From the NCBI GenBank assembly GCA_024405635.1, contig JAKSOL010000001.1:144048-208047 (forward strand): a stretch of 64,000 bases of DNA, given 5' to 3'. Below the pieces are notes generated by a model. The model was not told the DNA's origin. It did no database searches and saw nothing but the letters and a program-made list of their open reading frames with translations. The DNA comes from Salinivirgaceae bacterium (GTDB lineage: Bacteria; Bacteroidota; Bacteroidia; Bacteroidales; SZUA-534). Below are positions 54,138 to 62,735 of the stretch, one piece after another. Positions within the stretch are counted from its first letter, which is position 1. Each line of letters begins with the position of its first letter. The translations under genes were made by a program, and so were the position numbers.

Positions 54138-55148
54138 ATGAAGTTTCTAGTTACAGGAATAGCAGGTTTTATAGGCTACCATGTCGCACGGCGATTGGTG
54201 GAGCAAGGCCATGCTGTAACTGGAATCGACAACCTTTCTGCACCGTCAGATTTAAAGTTAATGCGTTTGTCGGAATTGGGATTTGCTCAAAATCAGTTTG
54301 GTTATGGGCTGATGCATCAAAGTGCAAAGTTTGGCAACTTGAAATTTGTAGCACTAAATATCCAAGACAGAGTTCAAATACATAATTTGTTTGCTGCAGA
54401 GCAGTTTGACAAGGTTATAAACCTAGCTGCCAAGACAGGTGTCAGAAGTTCATTAGATTCTCATTCAGAATACATTGCGAGCAATATTGATGGGTTTTCG
54501 TGCATATTGGAAAACTGTGTAACGCATCACATTAGCCACTTTATATATGCATCGTCGAGTAGCGTTTATGGAAATAACGAAAAGGTGCCTTTTTCGGAGG
54601 ACGATGCGCTGGCCAATCCTGCAAGTGTGTATGCAGTAACAAAAATTGCAAACGAGTTACTTGCAAAAACATACTCCAACACTTATGGCTTAAAATCAAC
54701 AGGGTTAAGGTTTTTTACCGTTTATGGTCCGTGGGGACGTACCGATATGGCGCCAATGCTTTTTGCTAAAGCCATTGCCGATGGCAAACCTATCAATGTT
54801 TTTAACAATGGTAATTTGTTGCGAGACTTTACTTATATCGACGACATAGTGAATGGAGTTTGTCTTGTAGCTAATATGCAACCGCAAGACATTTCGTCAC
54901 CAAATGTTTACAATATAGGTTGTTCTACTCCAGTTAAGTTGCTCAACTTTATTTCGGAATTGGAGTTGGCTATGGGACAAAAGGCTGAAATGAACATGAT
55001 GCCTATGCAAGTTGGTGATGTATATCAAACTTATGCTGACACAACTGCTTTTGAACGCGATTTTGGCTATCGTCCGAAAACATCGTTAAAAGACGGTATT
55101 GCCATATTTGTAAAGTGGTTTCTTGAGTATAACAACAAGTTAGTATAG
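54138..55148 (+). CDS. NAD-dependent sugar epimerase (UDP-glucuronate 4-epimerase type)
   Basis: A 336-residue short-chain dehydrogenase-type enzyme that epimerises a UDP-sugar through a keto intermediate. NAD binds at GIAGFIG (7-13, GxxGxxG). The catalytic set is SSSSVYG (Ser/Thr) and YAVTK (YxxxK), and RFFTVYGPWGRTDMAPMLF matches UDP-glucuronate 4-epimerases (the CapI/GlcA type). Such enzymes give UDP-galacturonate for capsule or O-antigen. The sequence cannot fully exclude UDP-GlcNAc epimerisation. It leads a transcript with two glycosyltransferase genes. Confidence 0.9.
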   Translation: MKFLVTGIAGFIGYHVARRLVEQGHAVTGIDNLSAPSDLKLMRLSELGFAQNQFGYGLMHQSAKFGNLKFVALNIQDRVQIHNLFAAEQFDKVINLAAKTGVRSSLDSHSEYIASNIDGFSCILENCVTHHISHFIYASSSSVYGNNEKVPFSEDDALANPASVYAVTKIANELLAKTYSNTYGLKSTGLRFFTVYGPWGRTDMAPMLFAKAIADGKPINVFNNGNLLRDFTYIDDIVNGVCLVANMQPQDISSPNVYNIGCSTPVKLLNFISELELAMGQKAEMNMMPMQVGDVYQTYADTTAFERDFGYRPKTSLKDGIAIFVKWFLEYNNKLV

Positions 55149-55154
55149 TGTGCA

Positions 55155-56225
55155 ATGGAAGCAATTGGTGGAGCTAAACGCAAAGTCATTTTTTTCATGC
55201 CCAATAGCATGGGGGGGGCCGAGCGTGTTTCCATTACCATTGCCAAAAGTCTTGACTTGGACAAGTATGACGTACAATTTGTAGTGGTAGGTCGAAACCT
55301 TGATAAAATAGTAAACTTTATTCCTAACAAATTTAGCGTCAGACTGTTGAAGATTCGTAATATATACGATTTTGCAATTAGTCGTTTAGTAGGATTGTTA
55401 CGCAACGACAGGCCAGCCGTTGTTTTCTGTTCGTTAAATTATCTAAATGTTAGGATTATTTCGGCCGCTAGAATTGTAGGCGGAATAAAAATTGTGGTTC
55501 GTTGTAGCTCATCAATGAGCAGAAACAAATACTTGCGCTTGTTGGCAAGGTTGACATACCGAAAGGCTGATATTGTTGTGGCACAAACCAACGAAATGCG
55601 CATTGAGATAATAAAAGATCTAAAAACTGAGCCCAATCGTGTTCAAGTGCTACATAATCCTATCGACAAGGAAAATATTGCCCAATTGTTGGCAAATGCG
55701 CAAAATCCTTATTCAAGCAGCAATGTTAACATAGTATCTGTAGCTCGATTTGTTGGCGTTAAGGGCATCGATACTCTAATAAATGCTTTTTCACAATTTT
55801 CGGCAGTAATTGATAATGCCAAACTATATGTTGTTGGCAATTATAATACTGATTCAAAAGAATATATTTCAATCTTAACCCAGATAAACAAGTTGGGATT
55901 ACAACAAAAGGTTCAGTTTGTGGGGCTAACAACAAATCCGTATCAGTGGATAAAATATGCCGATTGTTTTGTGTTGGCCTCGCGGCAAGAAGGGTTGCCA
56001 AACGCATTGCTTGAGGCAATATACCTTAAAACGCCAGTAGTTTGTACTTTGAGTGTTCCTATAATAAGGCAAATTGTTGAAAATGGAGTCAATGGGTACA
56101 TTGTCCCAATTGACGATGTTGACGCAATGACACAAGCCATGACACAAGCCATTAAACTTGAGTCAAAAGGTTTAACTTTGTACCAATCGGCAACAACCGA
56201 ACAGTTTTCGAATTTGTTTATTTGA
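55155..56225 (+). CDS. Glycosyltransferase, family 4, with an 8-G tract near its start
   Basis: A 356-residue GT-B enzyme, with MPNSMGGAERVSITIAKSL near the start, VVRCSSSMSRNKYLR centrally, and EX7E in SRQEGLPNALLEAIYLKTP near 285. It builds on the same surface glycan as its neighbours, by context. A run of eight G at 55211-55218 encodes Met-Gly-Gly-Ala (the GGAER loop); a gain or loss of one G would shift the frame and end the protein early. This is the only run of this length I noticed in the cluster. Gap to the epimerase gene is 6 bases; to the next gene, 3 bases. Confidence 0.9.
   Translation: MEAIGGAKRKVIFFMPNSMGGAERVSITIAKSLDLDKYDVQFVVVGRNLDKIVNFIPNKFSVRLLKIRNIYDFAISRLVGLLRNDRPAVVFCSLNYLNVRIISAARIVGGIKIVVRCSSSMSRNKYLRLLARLTYRKADIVVAQTNEMRIEIIKDLKTEPNRVQVLHNPIDKENIAQLLANAQNPYSSSNVNIVSVARFVGVKGIDTLINAFSQFSAVIDNAKLYVVGNYNTDSKEYISILTQINKLGLQQKVQFVGLTTNPYQWIKYADCFVLASRQEGLPNALLEAIYLKTPVVCTLSVPIIRQIVENGVNGYIVPIDDVDAMTQAMTQAIKLESKGLTLYQSATTEQFSNLFI
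55211..55218 (+). repeat. Eight-G homopolymer in a glycosyltransferase gene
   Basis: A run of eight G, codons 19-22 of the GT4 gene. Such tracts change length by slippage and can act as on/off switches in surface-glycan genes of other bacteria. Here the in-frame form is present in this assembly. Confidence 0.6.
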
Positions 56226-56228
56226 CAC

Positions 56229-57335
56229 GTGAATACGGTTTATTTCTACGGTTCATTTCCATGTAAAAAGTCATCGTTTTGTGGGGGCGGGGAGATTGGC
56301 AATTTGCGAACAGTGCAAATGTTGAGGCAATTTGGCTATAAAGTTCGAATTGTAAAGAAATACCGTTGCGGAGGAAATACAAACTCACACATTATTCGCC
56401 TGCTTACATATCCTTTTCGCTTTGCATTGAGTTTACTTCAGTTTGCATGTTTGCTCATTGTTGGCAATCACAAGGCTATGATTCACATATCAGGTTTTTA
56501 TGGCAATGTGGTTTATGCTGAATATCTGTTTGTCTTGTTGTCTAAATTGTTGGGTTATAAAGTCTTATACGAGATGCGCGGAGGTGGAGCAGAGCAATTC
56601 TACACAAACGGCAATTCGTTTTATCGCCATTGTTTTAGTTTTATAGTACGTAAATCGAGCATTATATTCTCACAAGGCATTGAAAACGAGAAGTTTTTGC
56701 GCACTATAACCAATACTCCTATATTTTACTATCCCAACTATTTGAAAACTGATTTTTTGCCAAATAGCGTACCTGTTAAACCTGATAGTCCGTTGCATAT
56801 CATATACTTAGGTCGTTTATCGCCTGAAAAGAACATTCAGTTGATAGTTGATGCAACTGCAATTCTTCAAAAGCATTTACAAGTAGATTTGACAATAGTT
56901 GGGCAAGGTGAAAAGAGATATGTTGATTCTATATGTGAGTTAATGCACAAACGGTTGAGTATCAATTCATTTACAATAATAAACGGTTCGCCGCATGATG
57001 AAGTTGGGCAATTTTTAGCCGATAAGCATTTCATCATTTTCCCATCGAAACTTGAACGCGAAGGTCAATCAAACACAATAACCGAGGCTATGGGATTTGG
57101 TATTGTTCCAATATCTAGTCCGCAAGGTTTTTCAAAAACGCTTATAGGCAACAGCAACCTTATAGTTGAAGATTTATCAGCAGAGAGTTATGCAAATAAG
57201 TTACTTGAGGTGGTTAAGTCGGGCAAGTACGAATTGCTGAGCAAGCAAATGCACGAAAGAGTAGTAACCAACTATTCGGAAGATGTTATTAAACCAGAGG
57301 TAAAAGAACAATACGATAGACTCTTTAATTGGTGA
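56229..57335 (+). CDS. Glycosyltransferase, family 4
   Basis: A 368-residue GT-B enzyme starting at a GTG (56229), 3 bases after the preceding stop; no closer ATG fits. It opens with VYFYGSFPCKKSSFCGGGEIGNLRTVQML (GGGEI loop), has a donor-domain start LHIIYLGRLSPEKNIQLIVDA near 190, and EX7E in REGQSNTITEAMGFG near 295. It is the last gene of the polysaccharide cluster. Sugar and linkage unknown. Confidence 0.9.
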   Translation: MNTVYFYGSFPCKKSSFCGGGEIGNLRTVQMLRQFGYKVRIVKKYRCGGNTNSHIIRLLTYPFRFALSLLQFACLLIVGNHKAMIHISGFYGNVVYAEYLFVLLSKLLGYKVLYEMRGGGAEQFYTNGNSFYRHCFSFIVRKSSIIFSQGIENEKFLRTITNTPIFYYPNYLKTDFLPNSVPVKPDSPLHIIYLGRLSPEKNIQLIVDATAILQKHLQVDLTIVGQGEKRYVDSICELMHKRLSINSFTIINGSPHDEVGQFLADKHFIIFPSKLEREGQSNTITEAMGFGIVPISSPQGFSKTLIGNSNLIVEDLSAESYANKLLEVVKSGKYELLSKQMHERVVTNYSEDVIKPEVKEQYDRLFNW

Positions 57336-57386
57336 GCAAGAACCCGTCTTGTTCCTTTCTTTTGAGAGACACCGAACTTATAAAGC

Positions 57387-57422
57387 AAAAAAAAGAGATG
57401 CATTGTTTTGCATCTCTTTTTT
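57387..57422. terminator. Bidirectional terminator between the glycan cluster and the Ehr operon
   Basis: Eight GC/AT pairs plus flanking A-T pairs (57387-57402 with 57409-57422), loop of 6, A-run and T-run on either side. It ends the GT4 gene on the right strand and the leftward hydrogenase-like operon, whose last stop is 29 bases away. Confidence 0.9.
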
Positions 57423-57450
57423 AGTATAGTATTAATCTTTAATAGTAAAC

Positions 57451-58185
57451 CTAACGGCCAAGCAAACTTAGTACGCCATTGATAAAAGCCAAAGGATGCA
57501 CAGGGTTGCCTGGAATATAAAGGTCCACTTTGTGGTTTGCAAGAAACGAGCGGTCGAGAGCTGGGCTATCGGCAAAAATACCACCACTAATGGCATCAAC
57601 GCCAGCTAAAATCAATAGTTTTGGATCGGGTGTTGCATCAAAACATATTTCAAGAGCTTCGGCCATGTTTTTACTTATTGGGCCCGTAACAACAATGCCA
57701 TCGGCATGGCGAGGTGAGGCAACAAAATCGATACCAAAACGTCCCATGTCAAAGTTTACGTTGCTAGTTGCGTTAAGTTCCCACTCGCAGCTGTTGTCGC
57801 CAGCGGCTGATACCTCGCGCAATTTTAGCGAGCGACCATAAATGCGGCGAATCTCGGCACGTACTTTATCGGCATCAACCAAAATTGGGCTGTCGTTGCC
57901 TTCGGTTACAATAAGGTTCTCGCGAATGTTTGAGCCCATTTTGTAATCTTTAGTGAATTTGATTTTTTCGGGGCAAGCAAAAGCGCACTCGCCGCAAAAT
58001 GTGCAACGGCCAAGGTCGATGCGCAAAGGCGAACCGCTGATGGCGCCGGTTGGACACAAATCGATAAGCGATTTTTCGTCGCAAGGAGCATTAGATATGA
58101 CAGGGCGTCCACGAAAAACGCCAGGAACATCGGTTGTTTTAACATCTGGAATAAATTGTTTTCCCTGATGTATTAATATCTTCAT
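57451..58185 (-). CDS. HyfI/NuoB-like small subunit fused to ferredoxin-like domain, cluster ligands lost
   Basis: A 244-residue fusion (from the ATG at 58185; an ATG at 58200 is also possible). Residues 30-75 are ferredoxin-like: CTFCGECAFACP gives Cys61, 64, 67 and 71, but the first half has only Cys35 and Cys44. By the usual two-cluster rule, Cys61/64/67 plus Cys44 could hold one 4Fe-4S; the other cluster is broken. Residues about 128-244 are NuoB/HycG-like (RFGIDFVASPRHADGIVVTG, GGIFADS, DLYIPG). The proximal-cluster ligands are mostly gone: of the expected CxxC, only Cys133 remains, and the other two cysteines align with Asp197 and Asn227. It is the last gene of the operon and lies 52 bases after the large-subunit gene. 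Confidence 0.88.
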   Translation of the reverse strand: MKILIHQGKQFIPDVKTTDVPGVFRGRPVISNAPCDEKSLIDLCPTGAISGSPLRIDLGRCTFCGECAFACPEKIKFTKDYKMGSNIRENLIVTEGNDSPILVDADKVRAEIRRIYGRSLKLREVSAAGDNSCEWELNATSNVNFDMGRFGIDFVASPRHADGIVVTGPISKNMAEALEICFDATPDPKLLILAGVDAISGGIFADSPALDRSFLANHKVDLYIPGNPVHPLAFINGVLSLLGR

Positions 58186-58237
58186 ATTATCGAATATCAT
58201 AACTGGTAGATATTTAGTTGTTTATTCGTCAGTTATA

Positions 58238-59737
58238 TTAAAGGTCGTGACCGCTATATGATAGGTCGAAACTTTTGTTGCAGATTGGGAAATCGGAAAT
58301 CTCGTTATTGCGAACAGCTAATGCCAATCCAAGCCAGTTGTGGAACGATGGGTCTTTAACCTTGTAGTGGGTCAAATCGCCGTCGGGGCCGGTAATTGCG
58401 CAATGGCAAATTTCGCCACGCCAACCTTCAACCAACGAAACCACAAACGAGTTTGGTTCTGCCTTGTCAAGTGTTGTGGCTGGTTTGTGGTCGTATGGCA
58501 TTGTGCTTAAGATGTCGTTCATCATGTCAATTGAGCGAAGAATTTCGTCGTAACGGATGCGAGCGCGGCAATAAACGTCGCCAACAGGTTCTAACACAGG
58601 TTTGTAGTCAATGTTAGCATAGTGGCCAAATGGGTGAGATGCTCTAATATCGCGAACTATGTTGCTTGCGCGAGCAGCCATTCCAACCATACCTATTTGG
58701 TGTGCCACAGCAGGCGACACAATGCCAGTGCGTTCAATACGCGACAATACCGAAGGCAAATCAAATGTTTGCTCGGCCATTTCAACAAAGTGAGGTTTGT
58801 AGGCTGATATCATCTCTTTCCATTGTGCTGCAAGGTCGTTGGTGAAAGGGAAGTTGGTTTTGCCAGGGCGAATAAGACCCTTTGCAAAACGGTTGCCTGC
58901 CCAACGTTGGAAATAGTTGATGACTGGTGTGCGCAAGCGTCCAAATACCGAGTTACCAAGTTGATATGCAATGTCGGTGCAGATGCCGCTCAAATCGCCA
59001 GTATGTATTGCAATGCGTTCATTTTCAATAGCAAACGCACGTTCCATTTGCAATTGTTTATCGGCAGTGAAACCGCAAAGGCTTTCCCAAGCGTTGGCAA
59101 AAGCTACCGAATGACCAACAGTTGTATCGCCTGTAATGTTTTCGGCCAATGTTGCTCGTTGTAGCAGTTTTTTCTTCTCAATCATCAAGGTCTCAAGTCC
59201 GCGGTGCTGATAGCCAAGTTGAATTTCAAGATGCAGAATTTGCTCGCCATTGCAAATAAAGCGGAAGTGTCCGGGCTCAATTATTCCGGCGTGTATTGGA
59301 CCTACACCAACTTCGTGAAGTTCTTCGCTATCGATTTGGTAAAATGGGTAATTAACCATTGTTTGCGACTTGTCGGCAGCATTGTATGGGTAGCGAACAG
59401 GTTTTAGCCAAGGGTGCCCATCGAAGTTGATTCCAAAATTCTCGTGAATCTCGCGCTCAAACAAATGGAACGACATGTATTTAGCCGTTATTGACTGTAG
59501 AGTGTCGGTTTTGCTCACAACCGATGAAAGTACATTGATGCTTGCTGAAGCATCGTCGGCTATGCAACACAAAAGTTGAACATTGTTTTCTGCAGGAATG
59601 CCAAAATAGCTAACGCAATGGGCTTCTGGCTTTTCCATTAGCTGGTTGGTAACTACATTGAAGAAGTCGGCGTAAGCCAAAACTGGAATTTCGGCAAACT
59701 TAATGCGCTGATTGTTTTTTATGCTAATAAAGTCCAT
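58238..59737 (-). CDS. HyfG/HycE-like large subunit lacking NiFe ligands
   Basis: A 499-residue fusion of a NuoC-like N-terminal domain (to about 130; FHLFEREIHENFGINFDGHPWLK) and a NuoD/hydrogenase-large-subunit domain (VGVGPIHAGIIEPGHFRF, LEIQLGYQHRGLE). In hydrogenases the L1 motif has CxxC before a conserved His. Here the segment reads AENITGDTTVGHS (198-210) with no cysteine. The C-terminal L2 motif DPCxxC is replaced by DFPICNKSFDLSYSG (only Cys486). NiFe cannot be bound in the normal way. The residues that link NuoD to quinone in complex I are not assignable. It lies 4 bases downstream of the antiporter-like subunit gene. Confidence 0.9.
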   Translation of the reverse strand: MDFISIKNNQRIKFAEIPVLAYADFFNVVTNQLMEKPEAHCVSYFGIPAENNVQLLCCIADDASASINVLSSVVSKTDTLQSITAKYMSFHLFEREIHENFGINFDGHPWLKPVRYPYNAADKSQTMVNYPFYQIDSEELHEVGVGPIHAGIIEPGHFRFICNGEQILHLEIQLGYQHRGLETLMIEKKKLLQRATLAENITGDTTVGHSVAFANAWESLCGFTADKQLQMERAFAIENERIAIHTGDLSGICTDIAYQLGNSVFGRLRTPVINYFQRWAGNRFAKGLIRPGKTNFPFTNDLAAQWKEMISAYKPHFVEMAEQTFDLPSVLSRIERTGIVSPAVAHQIGMVGMAARASNIVRDIRASHPFGHYANIDYKPVLEPVGDVYCRARIRYDEILRSIDMMNDILSTMPYDHKPATTLDKAEPNSFVVSLVEGWRGEICHCAITGPDGDLTHYKVKDPSFHNWLGLALAVRNNEISDFPICNKSFDLSYSGHDL

Positions 59738-59741
59738 TGCA

Positions 59742-61169
59742 TTAAAGAGTTAATAGTTGAACGGCTTCATTTATCAAGTTCACAAAGAAATCGGGTGGGC
59801 AAATGCCAAGGTAAACAGTTAGTAGCAAAAGAATGTATTGCGAAACTGTTTCAACACAACTTGGTTTTGTAATGTTGCTTGCGTCAAAGCCATCAACAGG
59901 TGTAAAGAGCATTTTGAAGATGTTTTTGCCAAGCGCCCAAATGATAAATGTGAGCATTATTAGTACTGGTACCAAAACATAAATGTAGTTGGCAGCAAAT
60001 AGCGATTTAAACACAAGAAACTCGCTGACAAACAAGCCTGAAGGTGGCATGGCTGTTACACACACAAAGGCGAGCAAAAGAAATACAGCGCCGGGTGTGT
60101 TGTATGTGAAATAGTTGCCTATTTGATATATGTCTTTGGTTTTGAAAACCATATACAAATGTCCAATTTGCATGAATAGCGATGACTTAGCAAAAGTGTG
60201 AAGCACTAAATGAAGAATGGCTGCATAGTAGCCAATTCCACCAGCTGCAAGACCAAGTGCCACAACGCCCATGTGCTCAATACTTGAGTAGGCCAACATG
60301 CGTTTCACATTCTTAACCTTAAGCAGATAAACGGTTGCTACAAAAATTGATAGCACTGCCGAAATTATCATTACGTGACTTGCCCACGATTGAACTTGTG
60401 TATGAGTAAGAATTTGGTAGAAACGGAATACTCCAACAAATCCCACGTTCATAAGAACGCTTGAGAATAGTCCAGCTGCTGGAGTTGGTGCCTTGTCTTT
60501 GGCATCGATACCTGCTGTGTACATTGGAACTAGACCAAACTTGGCTGTGTAGCCCGAAAAGATGAACACAAAGGCAAGTTTGAGCCAAAAGGTGTCAAGC
60601 TTTGGTGCAATTTGTGTCAACGAATCATAGGTAAGGTTTGTTTCTGCAACACTGCCTAGTGCAATACTGAGGAACAAAATGCCGATGAACACAAACACAA
60701 GGCTTATTGAGCAAACAAAAATGTATTTCCATGTAGCCTCAATTGAACCAGCGCTACGTCGGTGATAAACCAATGCAGAAGCACTTAAGGTTGTTATCTC
60801 AACAAAAATCCAAGTAACTGCAATGTGCGACGATAGGTAAGCCATCGATAGCGCCATTACCAACAACACCATTGCGCCATAGTATATGCCGCGTGTACGA
60901 GGGGTTTCGGTTTCGGCATAAATGTAATCGTAGCGGTGGAATAGGGCAGGAATGCTTACAATGGTTAAAACTAACAAAAGCAACAAACCCAGTGAGTCCA
61001 TTTTGAAATACAACAAGTTTTCGCCTTTTGCCATAAACGACATGTAGGTAAAAGCGCACTGCAATACCACAAACAAGGCAACCATTGCATTGTTTAGAGA
61101 CTTGTTTTTGTTGGCAAACAAAAGTAACGCCAACACAAGCGAAATAACGAAATATGCTATTACTGTCAT
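59742..61169 (-). CDS. HyfF-like antiporter subunit (NuoN/NuoL family)
   Basis: A 475-residue inner-membrane subunit with about 14 helices, homologous to Mrp antiporters and to NuoL/M/N. Conserved ion-path features are kept: WIFVEITTLSA (helix glutamate), KLAFVFIFSGYTAKFGLVPMYTAGIDAKDKAPTPAAG (lysine and loop motif, split by a loop here), and KNVKRMLAYSSIEHMG. It probably moves protons or sodium. Gaps to its neighbours are 4 and 13 bases. Confidence 0.92.
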   Translation of the reverse strand: MTVIAYFVISLVLALLLFANKNKSLNNAMVALFVVLQCAFTYMSFMAKGENLLYFKMDSLGLLLLLVLTIVSIPALFHRYDYIYAETETPRTRGIYYGAMVLLVMALSMAYLSSHIAVTWIFVEITTLSASALVYHRRSAGSIEATWKYIFVCSISLVFVFIGILFLSIALGSVAETNLTYDSLTQIAPKLDTFWLKLAFVFIFSGYTAKFGLVPMYTAGIDAKDKAPTPAAGLFSSVLMNVGFVGVFRFYQILTHTQVQSWASHVMIISAVLSIFVATVYLLKVKNVKRMLAYSSIEHMGVVALGLAAGGIGYYAAILHLVLHTFAKSSLFMQIGHLYMVFKTKDIYQIGNYFTYNTPGAVFLLLAFVCVTAMPPSGLFVSEFLVFKSLFAANYIYVLVPVLIMLTFIIWALGKNIFKMLFTPVDGFDASNITKPSCVETVSQYILLLLTVYLGICPPDFFVNLINEAVQLLTL

Positions 61170-61182
61170 AACTTCAATACGT

Positions 61183-61812
61183 TTAATCTTTCAAACTACT
61201 CAATTGGTTTACATCGCCATCGTTTATTACGTTACCCACCTTGTTAATGAAGATGCCAAGAAGGAATACGCTTACAAACACATCGAGCAATACACCAAGG
61301 TTAACCAAAAGTGGCATTTCGTTGCCCACTGCAAGCGACAAGATGAATACACCGTTCTCAATAAGTACGTAACAAATAACATGGGTAATAATCTTTTTGC
61401 GGGTAACTATTAAGAATAGTCCGCAGAAAAGTGCCGACAACGCAGTAACAAAATATATCTTGTTTAGATGTACTGCCTCAATCAAGTTCGACAATACGAA
61501 TGTTAGCACAATAATCATTGTTGTAACAAGCAACGATACAAAGTAAGGTACAAATGGTTCGGCCTCACGTTTTATCTTGTTTTTCTTTATTACATAACGA
61601 ATGAAAAGTGGAAGAACAATGGCTTTTACAATCAAGGTCTCAAGAATGATGAACGCAAAGTTGAGCACGTTCATATCGTGTAACTCAAGTAATGCCACAA
61701 GCATTAGCAACACACCTTGAAACGATAAAATCGACAAGTACGTCATCAACCTGTTGGCAATTGAAAAGTACAACAGCGTGATGGCAAAGATTATCAGAAG
61801 TATATTGGTCAT
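61183..61812 (-). CDS. HyfE-like membrane subunit (NuoK-related)
   Basis: A 209-residue protein with about six hydrophobic helices, in the pattern of HyfE. Its C-terminal half resembles NuoK. Polar residues within helices (FIILETLIVKAIVLPLFI with Glu and Lys, CYVLIENGVFILS with Glu) correspond to the conserved acidic positions of the proton path. It connects the antiporter subunits to the core. Spacing to the flanking subunit genes is 13 and 30 bases. Confidence 0.88.
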   Translation of the reverse strand: MTNILLIIFAITLLYFSIANRLMTYLSILSFQGVLLMLVALLELHDMNVLNFAFIILETLIVKAIVLPLFIRYVIKKNKIKREAEPFVPYFVSLLVTTMIIVLTFVLSNLIEAVHLNKIYFVTALSALFCGLFLIVTRKKIITHVICYVLIENGVFILSLAVGNEMPLLVNLGVLLDVFVSVFLLGIFINKVGNVINDGDVNQLSSLKD

Positions 61813-61842
61813 CTTAATTAATTTTGATTCGTTTTCAAATAA

Positions 61843-62733
61843 TTAGCTCATTAGTACTCCAAAGAGCATTAGCAATGCCAACGATGATAGCGCAAGTATG
61901 AATTGCGCATTGTTGCCCATGCGGAAGCGAGCCATAAACGACTCGATGATACCAGCCACAATGGCAAGCAAAAATTGTATGCCGAAGAATACTGGAATTG
62001 AAACGTATAGCGGCCAGTTGCCAATAAATAGGTTGGCTATGAGTGCTCCATACATTGCAAACTTGAGGTTGGTGGCTTGCAAAATAAGTCCAAGGTCAAA
62101 ACCGCTATTGTCCAAAATCATCACCTCGTGAATCATTGTCAACTCAAGGTGAGTTTTTGGGTCGTCAATAGGCATGCGGCTGTTTTCAATCATACATATC
62201 ATAATGAGCACAAAACACGCAATGGTAACAAGCGCATACGAAAGGTACGAGCCAATGTGCAGATTCATAAATATGTCGTGAAACGAGGTGTTGCCTGTTA
62301 AAAGACCAAGCGAGCCCATAAGAATGAAGAACGCAGGCTCGGCAAGCATTGAGAAAAGCGCCTCGCGGCTAGCTCCCATGCCCTCAAAACTGCTGCCAGT
62401 GTCGAGCGCTGCTATTATGCTAAAAAACTTGCCCAATGCCAAAACGTAGGCAAAAAACACAAAGTCGCACGAAAACGACACCAAACCTTTTTGCGATCCT
62501 AGCGGAACAACCATCATTGCCGCAAGTATTGATGCAAAATAGATTGATGGTGCAATTTGGAAAATATCGCTTGATGTGTTGCTATATACAGCACCTTTGC
62601 GCAACGACCTCCAAATGTCTTTCATTGGCTGCATTATGCCTGGCCCCTTTCGCCCCGATGCAAGGCTCTTGGTGCGAACAACAATACCTGTGAAAAACAA
62701 GCTTGCAATGAAAATTAGTACAAAACTCAACAT
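61843..62733 (-). CDS. HyfC/HycD-like membrane subunit (NuoH family)
   Basis: A 296-residue inner-membrane subunit with about eight helices. The signatures of NuoH/HycD are clear: GRKGPGIMQPMKDIWR after the first helix, GMGASREALFSMLAEPAFF, and ENSRMPIDDPKTHLELTMIHEVMILDNSG, with the acid-rich loop that faces the electron-transfer module. It starts 2 bases after the upstream gene's stop codon and is followed after 30 bases by the HyfE-like gene. This part of the complex looks fully functional. Confidence 0.94.
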   Translation of the reverse strand: MLSFVLIFIASLFFTGIVVRTKSLASGRKGPGIMQPMKDIWRSLRKGAVYSNTSSDIFQIAPSIYFASILAAMMVVPLGSQKGLVSFSCDFVFFAYVLALGKFFSIIAALDTGSSFEGMGASREALFSMLAEPAFFILMGSLGLLTGNTSFHDIFMNLHIGSYLSYALVTIACFVLIMICMIENSRMPIDDPKTHLELTMIHEVMILDNSGFDLGLILQATNLKFAMYGALIANLFIGNWPLYVSIPVFFGIQFLLAIVAGIIESFMARFRMGNNAQFILALSSLALLMLFGVLMS

Positions 62734-62735
62734 TA

